In this document: in pieces, positions 7,504 through 17,075 of the stretch
Position numbering within the stretch: position 1 is the stretch's first letter
Layout of the letters: each line of letters opens with the position of its first letter
Origin: Arthrobacter livingstonensis
GTDB taxonomy: Bacteria; Actinomycetota; Actinomycetes; Actinomycetales; Micrococcaceae
NCBI RefSeq assembly: GCF_003219815.1
Contig: NZ_QJVD01000019.1
Location: 39,263-103,262, forward strand
Direction: 5' to 3'
Length of the DNA: 64,000 bases
Position numbers and translations under genes: made by a program
Notes under the pieces: model-generated
What the model was told of the DNA's origin: nothing
What the model saw: only the letters and a program-made list of their open reading frames with translations
The model's database searches: none

Positions 7504-10500
7504 CTAGTCGGTTCGGAAGCCGCGGACAGCCTTTTGTCGTGCCTTGACGAGGGCTTCTTTGAGCAACGGCTCATAGATCTCTACGCCACGTCGGCCCAAA
7601 CGGGCGATGTCGTCGTCTTTGAAAGTAGCGAGGTCGCGAAGGTTGTCGAGGGTAGCTGCATACCGTTCGTGCTCCTCGCCTGAGAAGGAGCCGGCTTCAA
7701 GGGTGCCGAGGAGGTCGTCGGTCTCTGGGCTGAGGGGCCGAAGCATCGTCGAGAGGGTTTCCAGCGGATAGCGGTAACCGAATTGAAACTGGAGAGCGCC
7801 GAGGAGGTCATGGATGGAGATGTTGAATGTGGATTCGCTGACCGTTTTGCGGATCCAGTCGGCGTCTTTTCCTGCGATGACCCAAAAGAGTTCGCCTGCT
7901 ATTTCGGTGTCTGTGACTTGCTGCCAGAGCTCGCTCCGTTCAGCGGGTGTGAGGAGCCGGACCGGCTCTTTCCATTGCCCGAGGTCCCGGTGGCTACTGC
8001 GCGTCGGGGCCGTGGCGTGCATGGTAAAGACTTCGATGAAGATCTTTGGTGACGCCTTTGCGAGCGTATTTAACGCTTGGGTGTGGATGTGTTCATGTCT
8101 GCTGTTCTCAGGCACGGTGTAGGACTTCATGGCGTTGAGCCAGTCGGGGTCATCCGGCATGGGGTCGTTGTCGTAGAACCATTCGGCAGCCCAGAGCGCT
8201 GCCGCGGTCCCGCGAACTCGATCGTTTGGGTGCGTGAAGAGCGCATGTCTAGTCGGTTCGGGGGCTTCTTTGAGTACGAATGCTGACTCGAGTTGCTGGA
8301 CGTCGCGGGGAGCTAGTTGGTCAACGACCTTTTGAACAAGGGCCGGGTTCGTCGAATCTTCGATGACTGCGCTGATGATTCCGTGTCGGCTGTTCGGGTC
8401 CGCGAGTAGTTGGTCGGCGATCTCGGGGGTGAGTTGGTTGGTGCGGACGCATACGTCGATGAGCGGTGTTGTTGATCCTGCAAGGCCATGGTCGATGGCC
8501 GCGGTGAGCCACTTGGTTGGTTCCGGGTTCGGCTGGTAAGCGAGACGTCTGAATACTTGCCAGATCCCGGTGGTTGCGTGGCTGGCGGTTGCTAGCTCCG
8601 GCTCGTGGGCGGTCAACCACCCCATAAGCACTTCAGGAGCCTGTTGTTTATACCAGGCGAGAGCCGTGTCCAGTGCAGCTTCTTTGCGGCGTCTGTTTTC
8701 CTCGTAGCCGGTCACACGCTCGTGTTCATTTGTAAGGGCTGCGAACAGTTTGTCAGGTTCATCGAGTCGGATATTGAGCGTTTTTGCCGTCTTGTTGAAT
8801 CGGGCACGGGCGCCAGGTGTGACGACGAATGGAGCAAGGGTGTTCGCAATGCTTGCCGCAATGCGTTTGCCGGCGCGCACTTGGGTGCTATTGGCTTTGC
8901 CACCGAACGGGAGGGCCCAACCGTTCGCGATCCGCACCCATTGGTCGAGCAGATCGATTAGCTCGAGTTGAATCACAGGACTTAAATCGGGGAGACGCGG
9001 TGCGAATGTGGGCTGGATGGCGCCGTACAACTTTTCCATATGGGGAGCGGCCCAAGTGAACGACTGGAACACAACCTGGTTCACGACCTCAGGGCTCATG
9101 TAGTTGCCGTCAAACGTCGGTGTGAGCACTTCGCAGGTGAATGCTGCCCAGATACTGTCGGTCAGTTCGGCGTCGGGAACAGACTGGAGAGCTTCGACGA
9201 GTTCCATGAGATCAGCGAGCTGGGGTTGGTCGCCGTTGCGCGCGTCTCGGACTTCTTGGACGAGTTTCCTAACCACCGGCTTGATGTCATGTCCTGTAGA
9301 TTCAAGCGCCGAGAGCGTTTTGACGAAGATATCAACGACACCGGAGACTTGGCGTTTCACGGCATCAGCGACGCGTGCGGCTAGCAGCTTGGCTTCATTC
9401 TCGAGGGTTGCGGAATACCCGTTATTGAGTGCTGTAGTGACGCAGGCTCGATGGATTTCTACGACGGCTTTCGCTTGTTCAGGGCCGAGCTGACCGAAGC
9501 TTCGTAAGAGTTCGACGTCCTTCTTGGTATTGGGCAGCACGGCGATAAGTTCGCTCGTGGTCGGCACTCTTGGGCGAGTTGCGCCAAGGAGTTTCGTGTA
9601 GATCTGGGTCTGCATGATGTCGGCAGCTAGTTCAGGGAATGTATCTTGGACATCACGCAGTCGCACAGGTGAGGCTGCCCCGGAGAAATAAACCTCGGAG
9701 GCAACGCTGGCGGCGATGAGTCGCGGTTGGACCCGGTAGGTCTGGGTGCGCTCGATTTGTTCGGACTCATAGTTGTAGAGCTTGTGGTCCTGAACATCGA
9801 TGAGACCGGCGATCGCGACAGAACTTATAAGGCGCATCAGGTCAGGCTGCCGGATCTCGAGGAGGCCGGCCAGGCGGCGCAGCTGGTCATCGCTGACCTG
9901 GCCAAGCAGTGCCAAAGTGCCAAGCACATAGACTGCATCTGCCGATGCGTTGGACCTGCGCAGGAAGGCGAAAATGTGGCCTCGCAGTGCGTTACCCGTC
10001 ATTACGGAATCCCAGTCACCGTCGCGTACGAGCAAGTCGGCAAGGTTCAACGCCCAAGCTGGGCACCCGTCTGCTTGTGTAAGGAGATGCACGATCACCG
10101 AAAGTCTGGTGATGCCGTGTTCGCGGAGCAACGCTCCAAGTTCCTCGCGGGTGAGGAGGTCGACCTCCAGCTGGATTGAATTTGGGAGATGGTCCGAGAC
10201 CTGGTCTCTTTCGTGCGGCCAGCACGTTGCGACGATGCGGTAGTTCAGTTTCTCCGCGTCGCGCAGTTGTATGAGCAGGTCAACGTCTTGGGGTCGTGTA
10301 CCTGAGTCGTCGACCACGACCAGTGCAGGCCTAGCTTCGATGAGGTCGTCAAGAAGTCGTTCCGGCGTAGGATGCTGTTCGAGGAACAGGGCGCCGTCCA
10401 GTTTGCTGGCTACGTGGCTCTTTCCGACGCCTGGAACTCCGAATAAGATCACGTCGGAGTCAGACTCGTCAATGTCGGTGATGAGGGCGTCACGTCCGAT

Positions 10501-11037
10501 GGACGACAGTTGTTGTTCGTCAGGGCGAGCTCCACGGGGTTGGCGCGAAAAGCTGAACGGTCCCCCTTCAATGTTGAGGATTTTGCGTCGCCAGTCGGGG
10601 TTCTCTCGGAACTGGTTCGCGAACCATGCTCGATCGTAGACCTGCACGAGTTCGCCGTCGAACTCTTTAGCAATACCTCTGAGCTTCTCGCGCTTCGACC
10701 TGTTCGCTTCGGCGAGGTTGACCACGACGACGCGCTGGACGGGGACTTGGTTCTTCCGCATCGACCGTAGGCTGTCTCGCAGGCTCCTTTGCGCGCCGCT
10801 CCAACTCCGCGAGGACGTGATGATGAGACCGGTTGTCCGCGAGCCTTCAGTGATCTCAGCGTCAAGCCCGAAGTCCGTACCTCCCGTGATCGGTACAAGC
10901 CCGGGGTGTATAGGACTGAGTAAGGAGGTCGCACAGTCTTCAAAATCGTGAGGATTGATCCGTGCACGCATATCGGATAGGCGTTGGTCGATACGGTCGA
11001 GCAAGTTCACCTCAACCAACTCCGCGCTGACCCGCAT
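7504..11037 (-). CDS. Large STAND-type P-loop NTPase with nuclease-like N-terminus, Avs-like
   Basis: 1177 residues in three parts. Residues 25-150 resemble a PD-(D/E)xK restriction-type domain (FEDCATSLL; TGGTDFGLDAEI with Asp60), but the strand where the catalytic E-x-K or Q-x-K should lie reads GLIITSSRSW, so the lysine appears absent. Residues 195-430 form an NTPase with P-loop FGVPGVGKSH (199-208) and Walker B ALVVVDDSG (238-246). The remaining 700 residues are helical and repeat-like, as in sensor regions of STAND proteins. This layout is that of antiviral STAND ATPases, in which target binding triggers an N-terminal effector. The ATG at 11037 has GAGGAC 9 bases upstream. Defence function is inferred from architecture and neighbours. 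Confidence 0.7.
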   Translation of the reverse strand: MRVSAELVEVNLLDRIDQRLSDMRARINPHDFEDCATSLLSPIHPGLVPITGGTDFGLDAEITEGSRTTGLIITSSRSWSGAQRSLRDSLRSMRKNQVPVQRVVVVNLAEANRSKREKLRGIAKEFDGELVQVYDRAWFANQFRENPDWRRKILNIEGGPFSFSRQPRGARPDEQQLSSIGRDALITDIDESDSDVILFGVPGVGKSHVASKLDGALFLEQHPTPERLLDDLIEARPALVVVDDSGTRPQDVDLLIQLRDAEKLNYRIVATCWPHERDQVSDHLPNSIQLEVDLLTREELGALLREHGITRLSVIVHLLTQADGCPAWALNLADLLVRDGDWDSVMTGNALRGHIFAFLRRSNASADAVYVLGTLALLGQVSDDQLRRLAGLLEIRQPDLMRLISSVAIAGLIDVQDHKLYNYESEQIERTQTYRVQPRLIAASVASEVYFSGAASPVRLRDVQDTFPELAADIMQTQIYTKLLGATRPRVPTTSELIAVLPNTKKDVELLRSFGQLGPEQAKAVVEIHRACVTTALNNGYSATLENEAKLLAARVADAVKRQVSGVVDIFVKTLSALESTGHDIKPVVRKLVQEVRDARNGDQPQLADLMELVEALQSVPDAELTDSIWAAFTCEVLTPTFDGNYMSPEVVNQVVFQSFTWAAPHMEKLYGAIQPTFAPRLPDLSPVIQLELIDLLDQWVRIANGWALPFGGKANSTQVRAGKRIAASIANTLAPFVVTPGARARFNKTAKTLNIRLDEPDKLFAALTNEHERVTGYEENRRRKEAALDTALAWYKQQAPEVLMGWLTAHEPELATASHATTGIWQVFRRLAYQPNPEPTKWLTAAIDHGLAGSTTPLIDVCVRTNQLTPEIADQLLADPNSRHGIISAVIEDSTNPALVQKVVDQLAPRDVQQLESAFVLKEAPEPTRHALFTHPNDRVRGTAAALWAAEWFYDNDPMPDDPDWLNAMKSYTVPENSRHEHIHTQALNTLAKASPKIFIEVFTMHATAPTRSSHRDLGQWKEPVRLLTPAERSELWQQVTDTEIAGELFWVIAGKDADWIRKTVSESTFNISIHDLLGALQFQFGYRYPLETLSTMLRPLSPETDDLLGTLEAGSFSGEEHERYAATLDNLRDLATFKDDDIARLGRRGVEIYEPLLKEALVKARQKAVRGFRTD

Positions 11038-11362
11038 TTGAAGTTGTCCTCACGTCGGGCCCGGCCACCAGTTCCTCTCCCAGCCAAGGGAATAGAGCGT
11101 CAGTAAGGGCAGCCGATGTCGGCGGGCGCAGGTGGTGCAGGAACATGCGGGGTCTCCATACATCTCATAGGAGTGATGTGCTGTGGTCGTGCCAATGTAC
11201 GACACACGTCCAGCCTATGTGGCCCCCAGCATGGTTTGTGTACCTCAGCCATTTACGTCCATGCACCAAGCACCAAGCACAATGCTGCAGATGATGACGG
11301 CAGGTTCAGGCCCGATATGAGTCCTTGCCAATTGTTCGCTTGCATATGGCAGAATTCAACGA
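11038..11362. other. Divergent promoter region between the STAND and RES genes
   Basis: 325 bases between two divergent genes, no protein-like frame. It should contain both promoters. I see no clear operator palindrome. Confidence 0.4.
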
Positions 11363-12679
11363 ATGAGCCAAATGGACGATATGGAGGCAATGTACGCGCG
11401 TGGATACAGAGAAGCCGAAGGTGGCATCTGCTTAATCCATATCTTGGAACCATTCATCGTGGCTGATCTAGAGTCCCAATCCGTCGACGGCAAGTGCCAG
11501 ATCTGCTCAGAAGTATCTTCAGCGGCAAACCCAATCGTGGAATTTCAGGCCGTCCAGTCCATCGTCATGGAGCTCATAACAAGCCACTACCAGCCCGAAA
11601 CTGACTCCGGGGCCATTTGGGATGGTCAACGCTACGGACCAGAGGTTTACGACCCCCCAGACATCACATATGACTTCTGTACCGATGTTTTCCAAAGCGA
11701 AGTTGAAGACGAAATTATTGAGCTTCTAGTGGAGGCGTTCGTTGTCGATGAATGGACGACGTCAGATTCCGAGTCCTTGGAGACAGCTCAATTCGGATGG
11801 GAACAGTTCGTTTCGGATGTCCGGTTCGAGTCCCGATTCGTCTTTCTACGTGAGTTCTCGCTCGACTCCGTTGGCGCTCCGCACAGATCGGCGGATTTCC
11901 TGTGGTCACTTCTTCCCTATGTCGACGATCCAAGTCTTTCGCTAGTTACTGAGATTCCGGCGGAAACGGCGTTTTACCGAGGTCGGCTGGTCAAGGACAG
12001 ATGGTCGACACTTGCGGGGGCCAAAGCGCTGGGCCCTGCTCCTGCTGAGAAAGCTTCGCCCAACCGGATGAGCCCCGAAGGCGTCCCCATGTTCTACGGA
12101 TCGGCTACACCTGAGACCGCCATCCGAGAAATCGCGGCGCATGGAACTCTCGAATTTGCGCGGATTGGCGCATTTCGAAACCGCCGGGCTCTCACCGTTC
12201 TAGACCTCACAAAGCTGCCAGTGTTGCCAAGTCTCTTCGACAAGAGTCAGCGAAGAACCCACGGCGTAGCGCGGTTCTTCAAACAATTCACGGAAAATGT
12301 TACCGAACCAGTTCGACCCGATGGACGCGCACACCTCCACTACGTTCCTACACAGGTAGTGACAGAATTCTTCCGATGGGTTCCCAAGACGAAGATTGAC
12401 GGCATCAAGCTACCTAGCGCCCAAGATCAATCTGAAACGTTCGTACTTTTTCTGACGGCCGACCATGTCTCAGATTTCGAAAATGTTGAGCTCGATGGCG
12501 CCCCAAAGATCGGCGTAAATCCGGGAATCGACAAGTCGCGGAAGCCCTTTATCAATCTCACGGAATTGCCCGTAGTAACTCCGCTACTGACTCTGAAAAG
12601 CGAAGAAGTTCACACCTACAAGGTCCTCCGCCACATCGAGGTCGAGCGCGTTGAACCTGGGACAACGCCATTCAACTAA
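11363..12679 (+). CDS. HEPN/RES-type protein with C-terminal RES domain
   Basis: 438 residues. The N-terminal 150 residues have a Cys-rich start (CLIHI, then CQICSEV) and an acidic helical region like the N-terminal domain found in HEPN/RES proteins. The C-terminal half carries a RES domain: FYRGR near residue 206, then NRMSPEGVPMFYGSATPETA, in which Arg, Tyr and Glu align with catalytic positions of RES toxins that degrade NAD+. RES domains also occur in stand-alone defence proteins. No Xre-type antitoxin gene is adjacent, unlike in Xre-RES pairs. No clear ribosome site precedes 11363; a start at 11372 is possible. Confidence 0.7.
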   Translation: MSQMDDMEAMYARGYREAEGGICLIHILEPFIVADLESQSVDGKCQICSEVSSAANPIVEFQAVQSIVMELITSHYQPETDSGAIWDGQRYGPEVYDPPDITYDFCTDVFQSEVEDEIIELLVEAFVVDEWTTSDSESLETAQFGWEQFVSDVRFESRFVFLREFSLDSVGAPHRSADFLWSLLPYVDDPSLSLVTEIPAETAFYRGRLVKDRWSTLAGAKALGPAPAEKASPNRMSPEGVPMFYGSATPETAIREIAAHGTLEFARIGAFRNRRALTVLDLTKLPVLPSLFDKSQRRTHGVARFFKQFTENVTEPVRPDGRAHLHYVPTQVVTEFFRWVPKTKIDGIKLPSAQDQSETFVLFLTADHVSDFENVELDGAPKIGVNPGIDKSRKPFINLTELPVVTPLLTLKSEEVHTYKVLRHIEVERVEPGTTPFN

Positions 12680-12880
12680 GGCATTCTTTCGGCACGACCG
12701 ATTCCGGCTGACGCCTCAGACAAACTTGCGCGGCGAATTACCCGGCTATTGTGTATCCGGTTAGCTCAGGTTCGCCGGGTGGTGCCGGGCCCTTGTGCCA
12801 TTACGGAATCAAACACCTCTCGAATCGAGAATTTTGAGGTGTATTACTGATGTGAGACAGTCTTTGAAAGGATTGTTCCC

Positions 12881-13171
12881 ATGTCTTCTCGACCAACCTA
12901 TTCCGATGAGTTCAAAGCTGATGCTGTTGCCTTGGCTGAATCCTCTGGCCGCCCTTTAGCTCTTGTAGCTGCTGAACTCGGCATCTCCCTGACCGCACTC
13001 AAACGCTGGATCAAGCTCTCCCATGAGGGCCACGAAGGCGGCGGCCGGAAACCTGATTTACCCGTGGATACCGCTAAATACAAGGCCATGGAAGTGCGGC
13101 TACGTGAGCTTGAACGGGAGAATGAATTCCTAAAAAAAGTTTCAGCGTTCTTCGCCAAAGAACAACGGTAG
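12881..13171 (+). CDS. IS3-family transposase OrfA
   Basis: 96 residues: helix-turn-helix (TYSDEFKADAVALAES, then ELGISLTALKRWI) and a leucine-zipper-like end (RLRELERENEFLKKVSAFF). The A7 run near codon 85 would let ribosomes slip by -1 into the OrfB frame, making the OrfAB transposase typical of the family. Confidence 0.92.
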   Translation: MSSRPTYSDEFKADAVALAESSGRPLALVAAELGISLTALKRWIKLSHEGHEGGGRKPDLPVDTAKYKAMEVRLRELERENEFLKKVSAFFAKEQR

Positions 13172-13227
13172 ATGACCTCTATCGTCTTGTTCAGCAGCAG
13201 GAGAACGCTGGAGAAAAAGTAGCCTGG

Positions 13228-14064
13228 ATGTGCCGAGAACTACGCGTCCCACGGTCGTCGTATTATCGCTGGAAAGAAGCAACAGATACGCCCACAACCA
13301 TTCGCCACCGGGAGCTGACCGATCAGGTGGAGACTGTCTTTAAATCCTCCGACGGGATCTTTGGCCACCGCATGGTCCACGCAAAACTCAACACAGCCGG
13401 TGTTGATATCTCCGTGGGAACGGTGGCCTCGATCATGGCAGAGAATGGCTGGGCAGCCAGACGAATGCGGGCTTTCAAACGCACCACCATCCCCTCAGAC
13501 CCGGAGAAAGTCTTCAAAGACTTGATCGGCCGAGACTTCACCGCTGCAACCCCAGGCACCCGCCTAGTCGGCGACATCACCTACTTGCGCACCGGTGAGG
13601 GGTGGCTGTACCTGGCCACCGTCATCGACCTATGCACCCGCATGATCGTTGGCTGGGCCATGGCAGATCACATGCGTGCCTCCCTGTGTGTCAGCGCGCT
13701 GACGATGGCCAGAGACCGCGGCCATCTACAACGTGGTGGAATTTTTCACAGCGATCATGGCGTGCAATACACCTCCCGTGAACTTGGATCCTGGTGCACT
13801 GGCAACAGCATCCGCCAGTCCATGGGAGCCAAGGGCGTATGTTGGGATAATGCCGTGGCTGAGTCAGTCTTCTCGTCCCTGAAGAACGAGTTCTACCACC
13901 ACTACAGCTTTGACACCCGCCAAGAAGCCAGGCGGGCCACCATGCGCTACATCGAGGTTTTCTACAACCGGTGGAGACCACACACCCACAATGACGGCCT
14001 ACCGCCGGCAACGGCCATGGCCAACTTCACCACCCAAAACCAGAAACAACACCTCGCTGCCTAA
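13228..14064 (+). CDS. IS3-family transposase OrfB, DDE integrase domain
   Basis: 278 residues from an internal ATG; the frame is open further upstream to the slippage site near 13138, so the natural product is probably a fusion with OrfA. It has an N-terminal HTH_21-type segment (GIFGHRMVHAKL) and the rve integrase core. The catalytic triad is visible: Asp in VGDITYL, Asp in FHSDHGVQY, Glu in AVAESVFSSLKNEF. The protein looks intact. Confidence 0.92.
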   Translation: MCRELRVPRSSYYRWKEATDTPTTIRHRELTDQVETVFKSSDGIFGHRMVHAKLNTAGVDISVGTVASIMAENGWAARRMRAFKRTTIPSDPEKVFKDLIGRDFTAATPGTRLVGDITYLRTGEGWLYLATVIDLCTRMIVGWAMADHMRASLCVSALTMARDRGHLQRGGIFHSDHGVQYTSRELGSWCTGNSIRQSMGAKGVCWDNAVAESVFSSLKNEFYHHYSFDTRQEARRATMRYIEVFYNRWRPHTHNDGLPPATAMANFTTQNQKQHLAA

Positions 14065-14291
14065 CCCAGAAAAAACTAACCAACTGTCCCAGATCCTTGA
14101 CACACCTCATTTGCAACGGCTGCTCCTGGAGGTCTCCACCGTGGACTTCCAGCACAGCTGGATGCTAATAACCTGCCTATCTGTGTAATGCCAGAAACCA
14201 TGCCATTGAACAAGCCGATGAACTCCAGTGGCCAGGCTGGCCCTGGACGCTTCCACTGCACCAAGTCAGGCACTTGTCATAGGGTCTGGAT

Positions 14292-15278
14292 ATGACAAAC
14301 GAGAATGCACCCGAAAATATCTACCCCTGGGTGACTGATGAGCTGCTGCCCGTAGCTATGCGGTTGGCGCGCGTCGATCAACTTGCCTACGAAGCGGGGG
14401 CGTTAGCCACACACTGGTCAAGGCGCGCACCGCTGACGATCAAGCAGGTACGGCGCGACGGAATGAACCACCTCATCGCCGAAGCGGTGAGTCCGATACC
14501 GCCACTTGCAGCGCTTCTTTTCAGCGAGACCATCAACCATCTGCGTGCAGCCATCGACAATGCGCTGCTGATCAAGCTGGAGAGCATCTGTGCGGAGCCG
14601 TTGACCGAAGCCCAAATCAAGAGCGTGGCTTTTCCTATCCACACAGACTCTGACAAGCTCGCAGAGTGGACCAAGGCTTCACGCAAAAAGGGCCCCAAAG
14701 AGCTGACCGAAGGATCATTGGCGGACACCATCCTGAAGCTCCAGCCGCTCAATGACAAGGAGTCATCAGCGCCGATCTACTCGCAACTCATGGCACTAGG
14801 ATTCGACTCCGCAACACGGGGCGAGCATCCATTGTTGCTGCTCCAGGCCTATTCCAACGCGGACAAACATCGCCAGCTTCGGCTGGCGGCTGCGGGCGCT
14901 TTCGTGATGGACGCCAATGGGGACTTTGCGATGAGCTTGGACACTGCACTGGAAGCAGGACAGACGCTACATTCGCTCCCTGTCGGAGCCCGCGCAATCA
15001 TCGACACGTACCCCTATGTCGCCATCCAGAGAGCGACATCCGGAGAATGGGCCGGAATAGGAAAAGAACTGAATGCCCTCCAGCGTTACGTCGCTGACAC
15101 TGCCATTCCCATGATCATGACTGGGCTCGCCCACCCAAAGGGGCTACCACCACAAATAGACCTCGACGACAATGTCCAGGACCTGCGCCAGCGACTGAAC
15201 GAGGGGCAATGGACATACGCCCACGAACGCATTGGGGAGCTCGCACTGTCGCTGCGAACTGAGGAAGATTTCGTGTAG
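14292..15278 (+). CDS. Uncharacterised protein of element E1
   Basis: 328 residues, mostly helical, soluble, no signal or membrane segment. Recognisable short motifs are SETINHLRAAIDNAL (about 77-91) and YSNADKHRQLRL (about 192-203). An NHLR...DN helix followed later by N-x-DKHR recurs in a widespread set of hypothetical bacterial proteins without assigned function. It starts 180 bp after the IS3 element and ends upstream of a strong intrinsic terminator. Location among candidate defence genes is the only functional hint. Confidence 0.7.
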   Translation: MTNENAPENIYPWVTDELLPVAMRLARVDQLAYEAGALATHWSRRAPLTIKQVRRDGMNHLIAEAVSPIPPLAALLFSETINHLRAAIDNALLIKLESICAEPLTEAQIKSVAFPIHTDSDKLAEWTKASRKKGPKELTEGSLADTILKLQPLNDKESSAPIYSQLMALGFDSATRGEHPLLLLQAYSNADKHRQLRLAAAGAFVMDANGDFAMSLDTALEAGQTLHSLPVGARAIIDTYPYVAIQRATSGEWAGIGKELNALQRYVADTAIPMIMTGLAHPKGLPPQIDLDDNVQDLRQRLNEGQWTYAHERIGELALSLRTEEDFV

Positions 15279-15455
15279 CCGTCCTGCGGCTCAAAAGCCA
15301 ACCGTTGCCACGAACCGACGAAACGAGCTCCAGCTCAAACCGCCAAGGTTTTCACCCACCCCCCGGACGCTTCCGACCTGCAATAACGAAACAGGCAACG
15401 TAGAATATTCAGTGGCGTCTTGTAACACATGCATTTTGCGACACTTCGGTTTTGC

Positions 15456-15498
15456 GACACCTTGACTGCTTCGGGAGCGACAAACGGGTGTCTTTTTT
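15456..15498 (+). terminator. Intrinsic terminator after the 14292-15278 gene
   Basis: GACACC (15456-15461) pairs with GGTGTC (15487-15492), with an inner GCTTCGGGAGC hairpin, followed by six T on the plus strand. It ends transcription of the upstream gene or of a short RNA starting near 15406. Confidence 0.65.
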
Positions 15499-15539
15499 GT
15501 CGTTAGGGAATGCACGTAGACCGATCCCTCAACGCGCGA

Positions 15540-16379
15540 TCACGCATCGTTGGGGAACGGAAGACCGATCTCATAATTAAGCTGCGGCAGCCCTGCATTG
15601 CTTCGCCGCAGATTCTCCTGAATGTGCGCCATGCGCTCGGGCCAGTCTTTCCCGTCCGTCGCCCCGCCTGTCAGATGAAGATTTAGTTGGCGAACGAGAT
15701 CGTTCGCCGCGTCTAGGTCGGGCTGAACTACCCGGTAGAACTCAATGTTGAACCAGTCGAAGAGTGCCACCATGCCCGCCTCGTAAGGATCGACAATGCT
15801 GATCAGACGAACTGAATTTCGACTCTTCAGATAAGCCCGTGAACCGGCGTTCCACCCCTTCCACTCGACTAGTCCATCACTATCCAATCCGACCTCAGTC
15901 GTTTGAGTGTCAGGGGTAATCCGGCCGCTGAAATGCCAAGGGGCGGACCGGTAATGAAGCATGTAGTTCCGCAAGTCCCGAAGCACAGTCACCCCCTCGA
16001 TTGCTCGAACGAGCATTGACTGCTTGTTGTAGCTCTCTTCGAACGGGTTTCCAAGCGTTTTGGCAACGCGACGCGCCACGTCGATGACTGTTCCCATGGC
16101 CGCCAAGTACGCGCTTAGCGTACTGTCCAGGGCGCCCACATACTGCTCACGAGCGTCCAGCGGGGGGATGTTTCGCATCAACTCGTTTTGCATGTTCTCG
16201 TCAGTTTCGCCGTGATGAAGCAGTGCTCGAAGCTCGACCGACCGCTGGTACCAGGGTCTAAAGGTCCGTTGAACATCGGCCATCAATTGGTCGGCCTTCT
16301 TGCCCGGATGGTTCTTCAGCGACAACTGTAGGCGCTCGTACTCTGCCCTGTGGGCCTCTTGCTCGTCGGTCGAAGTCAT
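15540..16379 (-). CDS. Uncharacterised protein with a HEPN-like motif
   Basis: 279 residues from ATG at 16379 (MTSTDEQE); the frame is open to 16424, but the added residues look non-natural. The protein is helical and charged. Around the middle it reads LRDLRNYMLHYRSAPW, an R-x4-H arrangement (RNYMLH) like the active-site motif of HEPN RNases. The nearby RVAKTLGNPFEESY and IEGVTVLRD helices fit a HEPN four-helix bundle. It is convergent with the upstream gene. Function is unknown; an RNase-type effector is possible given the setting. Confidence 0.65.
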   Translation of the reverse strand: MTSTDEQEAHRAEYERLQLSLKNHPGKKADQLMADVQRTFRPWYQRSVELRALLHHGETDENMQNELMRNIPPLDAREQYVGALDSTLSAYLAAMGTVIDVARRVAKTLGNPFEESYNKQSMLVRAIEGVTVLRDLRNYMLHYRSAPWHFSGRITPDTQTTEVGLDSDGLVEWKGWNAGSRAYLKSRNSVRLISIVDPYEAGMVALFDWFNIEFYRVVQPDLDAANDLVRQLNLHLTGGATDGKDWPERMAHIQENLRRSNAGLPQLNYEIGLPFPNDA

Positions 16380-17075
16380 GCCCCAATTATGCCGCAGCAT
16401 ACGAAATGGCTTGTGGGAACACAATCTGCGGTAGTGATTTCATGAGAGCAAGGTCTCGCCTCTCGAGAACACCTCGACCCAGTCGATCAGCTCAGGCTTT
16501 GAAGCGCATCTCGGTGGCGGTCGACCGAGTAGTCAATCGCAACACTTGGCGACTCCTTGAATCGGGATCAGGTGCCCAATTGCCGGTCGACCAGCGTGCG
16601 ACCTCGCCGCGGTCGGGGTGCCGCATCAGCACAGTTGTTGGAATGACCGCTTACCCCGCACAGGTGCCCCATACTGGCGTCCTGCGGTTTCTCGTAACCC
16701 TAGGGAAATAGGCCGTCTCGACGGCTCGATATCCGGGCAGCGAGAACAGCAAGATTTTCCCTGACGCGCATACGATAATTCACCGTGAGCGATTCTCGTA
16801 ACTATGTCTCGCAACCTTTTCGCAGAAGCTGTGCACTCACTGTTAGTTATGAGACACCTCTGCGCAGCCCTGGCAAAGCTGAACCGTGACGCCGCACACA
16901 CACTCGCGGCGGCACTCCGCGAAACGGCCCCAGGCGGGGCTCCTGACTGCCGGGATTGTTGCGCGCCGCAGTGGATACCAGCGGGTAGTTCCTTTGCCTG
17001 ACGACGGGGCCTGGTCAGACGGGACAACGTCAAAGGACGCCCCCGCAAGGGCCAAGCCCGATACGGTCCGGGAAT
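16380..17075. other. Non-coding stretch at the right end of E1
   Basis: Almost 700 bases with no protein-like frame on either strand. Open frames of up to 150 codons exist here, but their composition (Arg/Ser/Pro/Cys-rich) is that of chance frames. No repeat of other parts of the window was noticed here. Confidence 0.4.

Larger units (their letters stand above)
12835..14109 (+). mobile_element. IS3-family insertion sequence, apparently complete (copy IS-A)
   Basis: 1275 bp. The left end begins TGAGGTGTATTACTGATGTG and the right end, read in reverse, begins TGAGGTGTGTCAAGGATCTG; both continue with (T/G)GGACAGT-like sequence. A TTT triplet flanks both sides, a possible 3-bp target duplication. 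It holds two overlapping frames and a run of seven A at 13132-13138 suited to -1 frameshifting. It sits between the RES gene and the next gene of E1 without obviously breaking either. Confidence 0.88.

Noticed and set aside
12750-12800. tRNA-like words (GGTTAGCTCAGG, GGTTCGCCGGG)
   Set aside because: They do not fold into a cloverleaf and lack an acceptor stem.
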